A DNA stretch of 64,000 nt from NCBI RefSeq assembly GCF_000695255.1, contig NZ_JMIB01000021.1:62001-126000 (forward strand). Reading direction: 5' to 3'. The position numbers and the translations under genes were made by a program. Origin of the DNA: Photobacterium galatheae (lineage in GTDB: Bacteria > Pseudomonadota > Gammaproteobacteria > Enterobacterales > Vibrionaceae). Shown piece by piece: positions 47,224 through 56,360 of this stretch (positions are counted from its first letter, which is position 1; each line of letters begins with the position of its first letter). The notes beneath the pieces were generated by a model. It searched no databases. It saw only the letters and a list, made by a program, of their open reading frames with translations, and was not told where the DNA came from.

Positions 47224-48116
47224 TAGTTCTGTATCAATAGCTGGGTAATATGGTCGCTGAAACGCTGGGCAGAAACCAGACCACCGAAGGTCCAGATTGC
47301 CGGTAATTCATACACTGCATCCGAACGGGTGAAAGCCATGGCCTGCCAGAGCGGCGATGCCGTCAGTTTCTGTCGTTCATCCGCAGTTAACGGGCCAAAA
47401 ATCATCACGTTACTGGACTGGTGTTCTGCCATTTTTTCAATGCCTGCCGTCGTGAACCCCCAAAGATTGGTTGGCTCCTGCCAGTCATTTTTCAACCCCA
47501 TCACAGTCATCGTGTCCTGAGCCAGAGAGCCTTCGCTATGGATGCGCAACGTTTTATCATTGATGAAACGCACAAACATCAGCGGTTTCTGGCCCGAAGC
47601 AGAAGCAAGTACTTTGTCACCGTTTTGTTTCAGGCGCGCTGTGGTTGCTTCAATCACTGCTTTGGCCTGAGCTTCCTGATTCAGCACCCGACCTAACTGC
47701 TCGGTCACTGACACCGCATTCGCCATCGGTGTTTTGCTCTCGCTGTAAATCGAATACACCAGGGTTGGGGCAATCGCACTGAGCTGTTGATAAACCGGAC
47801 TCATGTGTTTACTGATCAGAATCACGTCTGGCTTTATTTCTGCCAGTAATTCCAAATTTGGCTCCCGACGGGAACCGACATTCACCACAGATTCCGGAAG
47901 CTTGGGTTCTCCCACCCAAGTGCGATAACCGTCCTCGTCGGCGACCCCTTCCGGTGTCACACCCAGACTCAAGACGGTTTCCGTCAAGGCCCAATCCAAG
48001 GCCACCACTTTTTTCGGAGTTTCTGTCAGTTCCGTTTCGCCCAGTTCATGCTTCACCATCATTGCCTGAACCGGCAAAGCCAGTGCGGCCAAAAGGAACG
48101 CGATCAGTTTCTTCAC
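47223..48116 (-). CDS. fhuD: Ferric siderophore periplasmic binding protein FhuD
   Basis: 297 residues with a signal peptide (about 1-18, ending PVQA). Class III binding protein fold: KKVVALDWALTETVLSLGV, then LELLAEIKPDVILIS, a long linking helix, and VYELPAIWTFGGLVSAQRF near the end, as in FhuD. It carries ferric aerobactin from IutA to FhuBC. Middle gene of fhuCDB. Confidence 0.92.
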   Translation of the reverse strand: MKKLIAFLLAALALPVQAMMVKHELGETELTETPKKVVALDWALTETVLSLGVTPEGVADEDGYRTWVGEPKLPESVVNVGSRREPNLELLAEIKPDVILISKHMSPVYQQLSAIAPTLVYSIYSESKTPMANAVSVTEQLGRVLNQEAQAKAVIEATTARLKQNGDKVLASASGQKPLMFVRFINDKTLRIHSEGSLAQDTMTVMGLKNDWQEPTNLWGFTTAGIEKMAEHQSSNVMIFGPLTADERQKLTASPLWQAMAFTRSDAVYELPAIWTFGGLVSAQRFSDHITQLLIQN

Positions 48117-48137
48117 AATCTTTCCCTGTGCTTGTTG

Positions 48138-48905
48138 TTATGGAATGTAGCTGATTGGCTGACCCGTTTGAGGATGCGCGAACAATGCCAGTTCCATACC
48201 ATAGATATTTTTGAGGACTTCAGGTGTCATCATGAGCTCTGGTGTGCCTTGTGCAATCACCTTGCCTGAATGCAAAGCAATCAGATGATCACTGAATTTG
48301 GCGGCCATGTTGACGTCATGCAGCACCATAATCACCGTCAACCCTAAACTCTCATTCAGTTCCCGGATCAAATGCAATAATTCGTACTGATGCGCCACAT
48401 CCAGCGCGGAAGTCGGTTCATCCAGTAAAATACACTGGCTCTGCTGAGCGAGCAGCATCGCAACCCAGGCTCTCTGTCTTTCACCGCCTGAAAGCGTCGC
48501 CACAAAGCGATTGGCAAATGGCGTCAGACCGACCCGTTCAATGGCCTCGTCCACCAGATCATAATCTTCCCGGTTATAGCGGCCAAAAGCGCCCTTCCAG
48601 GGATAACGACCGAAACACACCAGCTCCCGGACGGTGACGCCATCGGTGATCGGCGGATGCTGTGGCAGATAAGCCACATTAAGTGCAAAGGCTTTACTGT
48701 CGAGCTGCTGAACCGGCTGATGATTAAGCAAGACCTGACCGGACGCAGGCACATTTTGTCTGCTGAGCAGTTTCATCAGGGTAGACTTGCCACAGCCGTT
48801 ATGGCCCAGCAAGGTCGTGATTTTTCCGGTTTCAAAGGCCAGTGAGGTAGGATGGAGAATCCGCTTCCCTTCCACATCAAAGGCAACATCAATGAGTTGG
48901 TACAT
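48138..48905 (-). CDS. fhuC: Ferric siderophore ABC transporter ATPase FhuC
   Basis: 255 residues: Walker A LLGHNGCGKST, signature LSGGERQRAWVAML, Walker B CILLDEPTSALD, and the switch histidine in VLHDVNMAA. It drives FhuB. I take the ATG at 48905, which aligns with the FhuC start (YQLIDVAFDVEGKRILHP); an in-frame GTG at 48950 would add 15 residues. First gene of the fhuCDB transcript, with a Fur box 59 bases upstream shared with the divergent MFS gene. Confidence 0.94.
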   Translation of the reverse strand: MYQLIDVAFDVEGKRILHPTSLAFETGKITTLLGHNGCGKSTLMKLLSRQNVPASGQVLLNHQPVQQLDSKAFALNVAYLPQHPPITDGVTVRELVCFGRYPWKGAFGRYNREDYDLVDEAIERVGLTPFANRFVATLSGGERQRAWVAMLLAQQSQCILLDEPTSALDVAHQYELLHLIRELNESLGLTVIMVLHDVNMAAKFSDHLIALHSGKVIAQGTPELMMTPEVLKNIYGMELALFAHPQTGQPISYIP

Positions 48906-48963
48906 GAATGCGGTAATGTGTTGCACAACAAAGTGCACGAACTCTACCACAGCCTACTGTGAA

Positions 48964-48978
48964 TGATAATAGTTTTCA
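48964..48978. promoter_or_regulatory. Fur box between fhuC and the MFS gene
   Basis: TGATAATAGTTTTCA agrees with the 7-1-7 Fur consensus at 12 of 14 positions outside the centre. It sits between two divergent genes and could control both. Confidence 0.75.
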
Positions 48979-49082
48979 CAAGCATTATTTCGATGTAGGA
49001 TAGCCGTCACTCATTTTAGTGAGAACACGAATAGTTCTCTTTTGTTTCGGTAGTTCTCTGATTTTCCAGCCAGGAAGGGACC

Positions 49083-50309
49083 ATGACCCAGGATGCCAGC
49101 CGTACTTCTCATCGACTTCATCTGACACTGATCGGACTCATCGCCGCCTTGATGGGCATCGGGCAAAACGGCCTGCTTGTTTCACTCCCCTTCCTCGTTG
49201 AACATTCGGCATTTGGATTACCCACCTGGTCGATAGTGATTGCGATCGGCAGTTTCCTGTTTCTGCCTGCTGCGCCGTTCTGGGGCAGTTTCAGTGACCG
49301 GAACGGACCGAAAACGGTTGTCTTACAGGCACTGGCTGGCATGGCTGTCAGTTTCTTACTCTTACTCACCTTCACCGCCCTCAGTAATGAATTCAGCGAA
49401 CAGACTTATTTGTGGCTTGCCGGGCTTGTCTTTGCCCGCATCATTTACGGTTGTACCGTGGCTGGCATGGTGCCCGCCAGCCAGCACTGGGCGATTTTAC
49501 TCTGCGGCAGCCAGAATCGCCTGCAGGCCATTACGTCAGTCAGTATTGGGTTGAGCACAGGCCGTTTGATTGGCCCGCTACTGGCGATGGGCGCTCTGAA
49601 ACTTCATACCTACGCGCCCGTGATGCTGATGGTCGCATTTCCTGTCATTGCATTGCTTGGTGCCTGCTGGCTGCCGAAACCGGCTTTCACGCCGAACACA
49701 GCGCAGACAACAACACAACAGAAAACCGGTAAATTGCCTGACCTCACCCTGCTGCCGTTTCTCCTGACAGGATTGCTGCTCTGCGCCGTTGTGGCATTAC
49801 TGCAATACAGCCTGTCACCCCTGATTGGTTCAATTACCGCCTGGACCACAGACGAGATCAGTCAGGCCATTGGTTTGCTGCTAACGTTGAGCGCCGCATT
49901 TACCTTGCTGACACAGGTGCTGGTGATCAAAAAGAAAAAACTGGACATCGAATCAATGTATCGGCTGGGCGGCATTGCCCTGCTGATCGGGTTTGTGCTT
50001 TTCCTCAACACATCATTCTGGATCTTTAACATCGCTATGGTTGCCTCAGCCATTGGCGCAGCCTTGCTGGTGCCCGCCTACACCTCCATGGCAACCCAGA
50101 CCAACCCGGAACAATCGGGTAAAATCGCCGGTTTGATTTCGATGTCACATACGCTGGGCTACGGTCTGGCCTCTCTGCTCGCGAGTACTGTGGTGATTTC
50201 TCCACAACTCCCGGTTTGGGTCTGTCTCGGGTTTTCGGTTCTGGTGACCGGAATTGCGTTTACCCGGCGGAAGGATAAAGCCGTGGTGGATGTGGTTGAG
50301 GAGCGGTGA
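49083..50309 (+). CDS. MFS transporter, probable aerobactin exporter (ShiF-like position)
   Basis: 408 residues, twelve predicted membrane segments. The A-motif-like loop is GSFSDRNGPKTVV between segments 2 and 3, and GLSTGRLIGPLLAMG is typical of drug/siderophore efflux MFS proteins. It is divergent from fhuCDB and shares the Fur box, like shiF beside iucABCD on enterobacterial plasmids, so export of newly made aerobactin is the best guess. The sequence alone cannot exclude a different substrate. AGGAAGG precedes the ATG. Confidence 0.82.
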   Translation: MTQDASRTSHRLHLTLIGLIAALMGIGQNGLLVSLPFLVEHSAFGLPTWSIVIAIGSFLFLPAAPFWGSFSDRNGPKTVVLQALAGMAVSFLLLLTFTALSNEFSEQTYLWLAGLVFARIIYGCTVAGMVPASQHWAILLCGSQNRLQAITSVSIGLSTGRLIGPLLAMGALKLHTYAPVMLMVAFPVIALLGACWLPKPAFTPNTAQTTTQQKTGKLPDLTLLPFLLTGLLLCAVVALLQYSLSPLIGSITAWTTDEISQAIGLLLTLSAAFTLLTQVLVIKKKKLDIESMYRLGGIALLIGFVLFLNTSFWIFNIAMVASAIGAALLVPAYTSMATQTNPEQSGKIAGLISMSHTLGYGLASLLASTVVISPQLPVWVCLGFSVLVTGIAFTRRKDKAVVDVVEER

Positions 50310-50341
50310 AATAAAATAATGGAATGAAGCACTTCAAATAA

Positions 50342-50369
50342 GTGTCATCCCCGCTCATGCGGGGATCTA
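50342..50369. repeat. REP-like palindrome, third copy
   Basis: GTCATCCCCGCTCATGCGGG continues to GATCTAG, related to the two units at 26097-26225. It lies between the MFS gene and the convergent lipoprotein gene. Confidence 0.75.
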
Positions 50370-50529
50370 GTTGAAATGCTCAAATTCCGAAGTGACCTTG
50401 GTGATTTCAGCCGATAATCTTTTGAAAAAGACAGTTTACACTTTGCCTTATTTGGATTCCCGTATTTGCGTGAATGGCATTTAACGCTGCATTGAAGAGA
50501 TTTAATAAAACTAACTAAACAATTCATGT

Positions 50530-51213
50530 TCAATTGAAGGTAAATGTAACGCTATCAATATCAACATAATTGAAATCACCTTCATAATCATCTTTTGAAT
50601 CATGAATAGATAAGATACTTCCTTGGGTCGGAACATTCCTCCCGATGTAATCCCCACTATTAACGCCATTCCCCCAATAAAAAGCACGAATTGAGATGGG
50701 TGTGTTTCCATTAATGGATTTAACTAACCGCTCATATTCACTTACAGTAGTATCCATTTTTTCTTTTCTTTCAGATGAATCAGACTCAACCAATTCCAAT
50801 TCATTAAGTATCTTAAATGTGAATACTGACTTCCCATCTTTCTTTGATAAATTAGAATACCCTAAGGTTTTGACCGGGAAATTTAATTCTGAGCCAATTT
50901 CTGCTTCATCAGTTAACCTATATTTACCAATGCTAACAAAGTTTTCTTTCTCATTTTCATCAATAATTGTCGTAAAAAATAGGTCCCCTTCCTCATAAAG
51001 GTTTACATCACCTGAGTTATTCAAATCAAATAAAAACTCGATCCGAAATGCTCTCCGATTCTCAAAAGATGGGATCTCATTATAAAACTCAACCTGAACA
51101 TTCAAACCTGCCGGTTTAGCAATTTCTTCAACCGCTTTTTTATCGTCGTCCGAACCACAACCAAACAGACCCAGTGATGCCAACATGACGACGGATAATT
51201 TCTTTTTAAACAT
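50530..51213 (-). CDS. Lipoprotein, family member A
   Basis: 227 residues, lipobox LASLGLFGCGSDDD with the acylated Cys near residue 19, so membrane-anchored; the Gly-Ser-Asp after Cys may favour outer-membrane sorting less clearly. The body shows IEFLFDLNNSGDVNLYEEGD, an EF-hand-like acidic loop, then FYWGNGVNSGDYIGRNVP and a closing DSKDDYEGDFNYVDIDSVTF. It is not a family I can name. Residues 1-46 and about 150 bases upstream are almost identical to member B (51569), while the rest is far diverged. Sits between the aerobactin island and ppsA. Confidence 0.85.
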   Translation of the reverse strand: MFKKKLSVVMLASLGLFGCGSDDDKKAVEEIAKPAGLNVQVEFYNEIPSFENRRAFRIEFLFDLNNSGDVNLYEEGDLFFTTIIDENEKENFVSIGKYRLTDEAEIGSELNFPVKTLGYSNLSKKDGKSVFTFKILNELELVESDSSERKEKMDTTVSEYERLVKSINGNTPISIRAFYWGNGVNSGDYIGRNVPTQGSILSIHDSKDDYEGDFNYVDIDSVTFTFN

Positions 51214-51355
51214 TTTTCTCTCTCGAAATGCAATGATTGAATAAAATCAGCAGAATCCGCCAGCTGATGCACATAGGGTTTCACTGAGCAAATTGCATAT
51301 CAATCTAGAGTTTTAACTCTATGCATAAGGATCACACGGCTTAAACAACAAGTGC
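51085..51355. repeat. Duplicated promoter/N-terminus block, copy A
   Basis: About 270 bases matching 52140-52410 with few differences: about 150 bases of upstream DNA plus the first ~45 codons of the lipoprotein. Both copies contain the palindrome TAGAGTTTTAACTCTA (51306-51321 and 52363-52378), about 95 bases before each start. Identity falls sharply past the block on the coding side. Confidence 0.85.
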
Positions 51356-51568
51356 GATATTGAGGGGAGGTTTTGAAGACAAACAATTGATCATAGAGAT
51401 AAAGTGATGAATGATGACACAACTCTGATGCCTTGCTAGATGCAAGAAATCGATCACTGATAAAGTCCAGTTACGCGACCTCATGACTTCGATGACTTTT
51501 TAAAACACCCTCTGCATGATAAGCCTGTAAGCAAATAAGCCCGCAATTGCGGGCTTATATTTTTACGA
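51214..51568. other. Intergenic region between lipoprotein genes A and B
   Basis: It contains the duplicated promoter block of gene A on the left, unique sequence in the middle, and the terminator of gene B on the right. No gene seen. Confidence 0.6.
51535..51558 (-). terminator. Rho-independent terminator of lipoprotein gene B
   Basis: The stem ATAAGCCCGCAA / TTGCGGGCTTAT lies 10 bases after the stop of gene B. Confidence 0.8.
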
Positions 51569-52270
51569 TTAATCGAAGCTAAATGAAACTCGCTCGATAT
51601 CAGCGTAATTAGCTTCTTGTTGATAATCATCTTTCGGATCAAAAATGCTGTTAGAATTCAACTGAACCCCTGCGTCACCATCAATGAGATAATCTTCAGA
51701 ACCTACTCGTGATGAATGATCTCTATACCTTACTCCTGCATTCATCGCTGGTGCTTGCTTTGCTGCAGCCATTCTTGCTAGGTAGCCGTTGAGGATCGGA
51801 TCATCTTTCTCTGAACCAACCAGAACATCTGTTTCCTTATCCTTCTCTGTCGCTAAAACGGGCTGTGGTAAAATATTGATGTTCACAACAGATTTACCAT
51901 CAATTGTTTCTAACTTTGCCGTTCCCAGTTGTTCTACAACGTTATAAGAACCATATTCTTCTTTTTTTTCTCTTATAGCTGATGACATTGCTTCAAAAAA
52001 AACACTGGATTTCCCGTTTTTAAAATTTGCTTCAATAATAAAGTCTCTGGATGCTACAATGTCGCCAGAATTGTCAATGTCAAAACCAAACTGAACCTTC
52101 AATTCTTGATCATCAGTCAACAATGCCGGAACTTCATTATAAAACTCAACCTGAATATTCAAACCTGCCGGTTTAGCAATTTCTTCAACCGCTTTTTTAT
52201 CGTCGTCCGAACCACAACCAAACAGACCCAGTGATGCCAGCACCACCACAGATAATTTCTTTTTAAACAT
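51569..52270 (-). CDS. Lipoprotein, family member B
   Basis: 233 residues with the same signal and lipobox as member A (LASLGLFGCGSDDD). The body has VQFGFDIDNSGDIVASRD, the same F-D-x-[DN]-x-S-G loop, then RVGSEDYLIDGDAGV and the closing DPKDDYQQEANYADIERVSF. The overall layout therefore matches member A and the frameshifted gene at 36044, but pairwise similarity in the body is low. Function unknown. Own promoter block and terminator, so an independent transcript. Confidence 0.85.
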   Translation of the reverse strand: MFKKKLSVVVLASLGLFGCGSDDDKKAVEEIAKPAGLNIQVEFYNEVPALLTDDQELKVQFGFDIDNSGDIVASRDFIIEANFKNGKSSVFFEAMSSAIREKKEEYGSYNVVEQLGTAKLETIDGKSVVNINILPQPVLATEKDKETDVLVGSEKDDPILNGYLARMAAAKQAPAMNAGVRYRDHSSRVGSEDYLIDGDAGVQLNSNSIFDPKDDYQQEANYADIERVSFSFD

Positions 52271-52410
52271 CTTTCTCTCTCGAAATGCAATGATTGAATA
52301 AAATCAGCAGAATCCGCCTGCCGATGCACATAGGGTTTCACTGAGCAGATTGCATATCAATCTAGAGTTTTAACTCTATGCATAAGGATCACTCTGCTTA
52401 GACAACGAGT
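52140..52410. repeat. Duplicated promoter/N-terminus block, copy B
   Basis: See copy A at 51085-51355. Differences between the copies are scattered single bases, consistent with a fairly recent duplication or ongoing gene conversion. Confidence 0.85.
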
Positions 52411-52527
52411 GTGATATCGAGGGAAATATGAAATGATAAGTGATTGATAAATAACAGCAATACGATGAAAGATTGAACACTGTGAATACCTGTTTTCACA
52501 AGCCTCGAAACGCTGTATTTAGAGACG

Positions 52528-52587
52528 ATGCATACCGAAACAATGCATACCGAAATAATGCACATAGAAACCATGCATTCAACGATG
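52528..52587. repeat. 15-bp tandem repeat, four units
   Basis: Units ATGCATACCGAAACA, ATGCATACCGAAATA, ATGCACATAGAAACC and ATGCATTCAACGATG. The first two differ at one base, the outer ones have decayed. Confidence 0.85.
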
Positions 52588-52600
52588 ACTTGAGTGACAA

Positions 52601-52624
52601 AAAGCCCGCGACTGGCGCGGGCTT
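52601..52624 (-). terminator. Rho-independent terminator of ppsA
   Basis: The stem AAGCCCGCG / CGCGGGCTT is followed by five T on the minus strand. Confidence 0.88.
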
Positions 52625-52654
52625 CGGCTTTCATTTTGTCTGAGCGACAGGCAA

Positions 52655-55018
52655 TTATTTCTTCGCCAGATGCAGCCAGGTTTCGACCACGGTATCCGGG
52701 TTCAGGGAAACAGAGTCAATGCCCTGCTCCATCAGCCACTCAGCCAGATCGTCATGGTCAGACGGGCCCTGACCACAGATACCGACGTACTTACCAGCTT
52801 TGCGAGCCGCCTTAATCGCCATCGACAACATGGCTTTCACGGCTTCGTTGCGCTCATCAAACATATGGGCGATTTCACCGGAGTCACGGTCCAGACCCAG
52901 CGTCAACTGCGTCATGTCGTTTGAACCAATCGAGAAGCCGTCGAAGTACTTCAGAAACTCTTCGGCCAGAATTGCGTTCGATGGCAACTCACACATCATG
53001 ATGACTTTCAGGCCATTCTCGCCGCGACGCAGGTCGAATTTCGCCAGCAGGTCAATCACAGAAGCCGCTTCGCTCACGGTGCGTACGAACGGGATCATGA
53101 TTTCGACGTTGCGCAGGCCCATGGTATTGCGAACACGTTTAATCGCTTCACATTCCAGTGCAAAGCAGTCCTGGAACTGAGGCGACACGTAGCGGGATGC
53201 ACCACGGAAACCAATCATCGGGTTTTCTTCAACCGGTTCGAAGTTCACACCGCCAACCAGATTGCGGTATTCGTTCGATTTGAAGTCTGACATTCGAACG
53301 ATCACGCGTTTCGGCCAGAATGCTGCGGCCAGCGTTGAGATCCCTTCGGTCAGTTTCTGAATGTAGAACTCAACCGGATCAGCGTAGCCCGCAATGCGAC
53401 GGTCGATTTCGGCTTTCAGCTCATCCGACTGCGCGTCGTAGTTGAGCAGCGCTTTCGGGTGAATGCCGATCATCTTGTTGATGATGAATTCCAGACGCGC
53501 CAGACCCACACCTTCATTTGGAATACAGGCAAAGTCGAATGCACGATCCGGGTTACCCACGTTCATCATGACTTTCAGCGGTAATTCAGGCAGGTTATCG
53601 ACTTCTGAACGACGGATTTCAAAATCCAGCTCGCCTTCGTAGATATAACCGGTTTCACCCTGTGCACAGGATACGGTGACGGTTTGGCCATCCTGCAACA
53701 GTGACGTTGCATTACCACAACCAACCACTGCCGGAATGCCCAGCTCACGCGCGATGATCGCTGCGTGACAGGTACGGCCACCGCGGTTGGTCACAATCGC
53801 AGCCGCTTTCTTCATGACAGGTTCCCAATCCGGGTCGGTCATGTCTGCCACCAGCACATCACCGGCCTGAACCTGATCCATCTCATCCAGTTCGTTGACC
53901 ACACGAACCACACCGGTGCCGATGCGCTGACCAATCGCACGGCCTTCCACCAGAGATTTACCCTGACCGTTCAGATGGAAGCGCTCCATCACGTTGGCAT
54001 CATCGCGGGAACGCACGGTTTCCGGACGCGCCTGAACGATCAGCAGCTCACCGGTAATCCCATCTTTCGCCCACTCGATGTCCATTGGACGACCATAATG
54101 TTTTTCGATGATCATGGCCTGTTTCGCCAATGATTCGATTTCATCATCGGTCAGCGAGAAGCTGTTTTGCTCTTCAGGTGTTGTCTCCTGAATCACAACC
54201 TGAGTGCCCAGTTCCTTGCCTTCGCCATAGACCATTTTCTGCATCTTCGAGCCGAGTGTCCGGCGAACAACAGCAGGATTTCCAGCTACCAGCGTTGGTT
54301 TGTGCACATAAAACTCGTCGGGGTTGACTGCGCCCTGCACAACCATTTCACCCAGGCCCACAGATGAGGTGATGAAGACAACCTGATCGAAACCAGATTC
54401 AGTATCCAGGGTGAACATCACGCCAGAAGACGCTTTGTCAGAACGCACCATGCGCTGAATACCGGCAGACAGTGCGACACCTTTATGGTCGAAGCCCTGA
54501 TGCACGCGGTAAGAAATAGCACGGTCGTTGAACAGAGAAGCAAAAACGTGTTTCACGGCTTCGATGACAGAATCGATGCCGCGCACGTTGAGGAAAGTTT
54601 CCTGCTGACCGGCGAAAGAGGCATCCGGCAGATCTTCTGCAGTTGCGGAGGAACGCACAGCGACAGACAGCATGTCGTCGCCTTCACCCAACGCCACATA
54701 GCATTTACGAATTTCCTGCTCCAGTTCAGTTGGTAGCGGTGCTTCGTAAACCCATTTACGAATCGTTTCACCCGCCTGTTTCAGCGCATTCACATCATCA
54801 ACATCCAGCTTATCCAGCAGATCGTAAATGCGATCATTCAGGTGATTGGCTTCCAGAAACTGGTTGAATGCATAAGATGTTGTTGCGTAACCATTCGGTA
54901 CTTTCACGCCAGCATTCGCGAGATTGGCGACCATTTCGCCCAGCGATGCGTTCTTACCACCAACTTTATCAACATCATTCATCGATAAAGCGTCATACCA
55001 AACAACATTCTGTTGCAC
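52655..55018 (-). CDS. ppsA: Phosphoenolpyruvate synthase
   Basis: 787 residues. It converts pyruvate, ATP and water to PEP, AMP and phosphate in gluconeogenesis. Domains: N-terminal ATP-grasp-like region ([31 protein letters not shown]), swivelling domain with the catalytic histidine in [19 protein letters not shown] near 420, and C-terminal TIM barrel with GANP-type residues, EIMIPFVRT and the catalytic Cys in [10 protein letters not shown] near 750. Divergent from ppsR, its regulatory kinase/phosphorylase. Own terminator. Confidence 0.96.
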   Translation of the reverse strand: MQQNVVWYDALSMNDVDKVGGKNASLGEMVANLANAGVKVPNGYATTSYAFNQFLEANHLNDRIYDLLDKLDVDDVNALKQAGETIRKWVYEAPLPTELEQEIRKCYVALGEGDDMLSVAVRSSATAEDLPDASFAGQQETFLNVRGIDSVIEAVKHVFASLFNDRAISYRVHQGFDHKGVALSAGIQRMVRSDKASSGVMFTLDTESGFDQVVFITSSVGLGEMVVQGAVNPDEFYVHKPTLVAGNPAVVRRTLGSKMQKMVYGEGKELGTQVVIQETTPEEQNSFSLTDDEIESLAKQAMIIEKHYGRPMDIEWAKDGITGELLIVQARPETVRSRDDANVMERFHLNGQGKSLVEGRAIGQRIGTGVVRVVNELDEMDQVQAGDVLVADMTDPDWEPVMKKAAAIVTNRGGRTCHAAIIARELGIPAVVGCGNATSLLQDGQTVTVSCAQGETGYIYEGELDFEIRRSEVDNLPELPLKVMMNVGNPDRAFDFACIPNEGVGLARLEFIINKMIGIHPKALLNYDAQSDELKAEIDRRIAGYADPVEFYIQKLTEGISTLAAAFWPKRVIVRMSDFKSNEYRNLVGGVNFEPVEENPMIGFRGASRYVSPQFQDCFALECEAIKRVRNTMGLRNVEIMIPFVRTVSEAASVIDLLAKFDLRRGENGLKVIMMCELPSNAILAEEFLKYFDGFSIGSNDMTQLTLGLDRDSGEIAHMFDERNEAVKAMLSMAIKAARKAGKYVGICGQGPSDHDDLAEWLMEQGIDSVSLNPDTVVETWLHLAKK

Positions 55019-55238
55019 GGGAAGTCTCCTTGTATTGGATCAGCTGTATTGTGTGGGCAAACTCTCAACGAAAACGATTGCTTTAGCATTCAAAAAAAAC
55101 TTGCTTCAGAATAGATTCCGTTCGAGACAAACTGCTAGCAAAAGCTTGCTCAGCAGAACACTTACCCTGTAGGGTTATAGTTATAGATTGTTTGTCAGCC
55201 CCAATCGTTACAGGAACATTTAAAGGACTCAACTTATT
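55019..55238. other. ppsA-ppsR divergent promoter region
   Basis: 220 bases. A partial match to the Cra operator (around 55060-55083, GCTAAAGCAATCG on the minus strand) is too weak to call. No other feature was found. Confidence 0.4.
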
Positions 55239-56072
55239 ATGCGCCGCAAATCTGATTTTCGTGATGTATTTTACGTTTCTGACGGCACAGCGATTACTTC
55301 TGAAACACTTGGTCATGCTGTACTGGGTCAATTCGATCTGGAGATTCGTCAAACAACCCTCCCTTTTGTTGAAACCATTGAACGCGCTCAGCAAGTGAAA
55401 GATAAAATTGATGCCGCCTACCGGGAATCCGGCATTGAGCCGCTGGTGTTTTTCTCCATTGTGCTGCCTGACGTCAAAGCGATCATCAATCAAAGCCAGG
55501 CGAAACTCTACGATGTGCTGGATGCACTGGTGCAGCCGCTTAGTCAGGATCTGAACATGATACCCAATGCCATGCTGGGGCGTTCACACAGTATCAGCCG
55601 TGATGCGGCAAGCTATCAGGATCGGATTGCAGCGATCGAATATACCCTCGCCCACGACGATGGAATCTCTCTGAATAACCTGGATAAAGCAGATATTATT
55701 CTGCTGGGTGTTTCACGCTGCGGGAAAACCCCAACCAGCCTGTATCTGGCGATGCAGTTCGGGATCCGCGCCGTCAATTACCCGTTCATTGCGGATGATA
55801 TGAGCAGCCTGAAACTACCCAAAGAAATCGAACCGCACCGTTACAAAACCTACGGCCTGACCATTGATACCGAACGTCTGGTGACCATTCGGAATGAGCG
55901 TTATGCCAACAGTCAGTATGCAAGTGAAAATCAATGTGAGAGCGAGCTTGCCAAAGTCGAAGCTATGTTCCGCCGGGAAGCCATTCCTTATCTCAATACC
56001 ACATCGCTTTCTGTTGAAGAAATCTCAACCCGGTTATTAGACATCAGCGGCCTCAAGCGTCGCATGTGTTAA
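55239..56072 (+). CDS. ppsR: PEP synthase regulatory protein PpsR
   Basis: 277 residues, full length. A bifunctional ADP-dependent kinase and phosphate-dependent phosphorylase that switches PpsA off and on. The family start ([18 protein letters not shown]) and the P-loop [11 protein letters not shown] at residues 157-167 are present, with KTYGLTID near the C-terminal part. Placed head-to-head with ppsA, the conserved arrangement in gamma-proteobacteria. A hairpin follows at 56103. Confidence 0.95.
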   Translation: MRRKSDFRDVFYVSDGTAITSETLGHAVLGQFDLEIRQTTLPFVETIERAQQVKDKIDAAYRESGIEPLVFFSIVLPDVKAIINQSQAKLYDVLDALVQPLSQDLNMIPNAMLGRSHSISRDAASYQDRIAAIEYTLAHDDGISLNNLDKADIILLGVSRCGKTPTSLYLAMQFGIRAVNYPFIADDMSSLKLPKEIEPHRYKTYGLTIDTERLVTIRNERYANSQYASENQCESELAKVEAMFRREAIPYLNTTSLSVEEISTRLLDISGLKRRMC

Positions 56073-56102
56073 CAAAGTGATAGTGATAATGTTATAAAAT
56101 TA

Positions 56103-56135
56103 ACGAAGCCATCGGTCTCGTCCCATGGCTTCGTC
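56103..56135 (+). terminator. Hairpin after ppsR, probable terminator
   Basis: The stem ACGAAGCCAT / ATGGCTTCGT has a 12-base loop and a CATTCTTTC tail. Confidence 0.65.
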
Positions 56136-56360
56136 ATTCTTTCTCCCCTCAGCTTCGTGTTCTCCTCCCCCCGAGGCGTCCTCTTTTCCCCTTGGAACGA
56201 GGGCTTGTCTCAGCTTTGAGAGCCAAAAAACCTCACGAATTGAACTAATTAATGAAAACTTTTCTGACACCCTGGAAATCCTCAAAAAATCGCCATTGGT
56301 TGCAATATGCTTACTAACAAAAGAATAAATTAATCCCATTTGAGTTTGAGGTGGCAGATG

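Larger units (their letters stand above)
52271..52654. other. Intergenic region between lipoprotein gene B and ppsA
   Basis: It contains copy B of the promoter block, a 15-bp tandem repeat (52528-52587) and the ppsA terminator. A 78-codon minus-strand frame across the repeats (52398-52634) reads as repeated Cys-Ile-Val-Ser-Val and is not believed to be a gene. Confidence 0.6.

Noticed and set aside
19411..52587. Possible CRISPR arrays at the tandem repeats
   Set aside because: All arrays (7, 8, 12, 15 and ~18 bp units) are direct tandem repeats without spacers and no cas gene is present.
52398..52634. 78-codon frame with Cys-Ile-Val-Ser-Val repeats
   Set aside because: It is the translation of the 15-bp array and runs into the ppsA terminator; no gene-like features.
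55060..55083. Cra operator candidate between ppsA and ppsR
   Set aside because: About half the positions match, far weaker than the fruB-cra sites.
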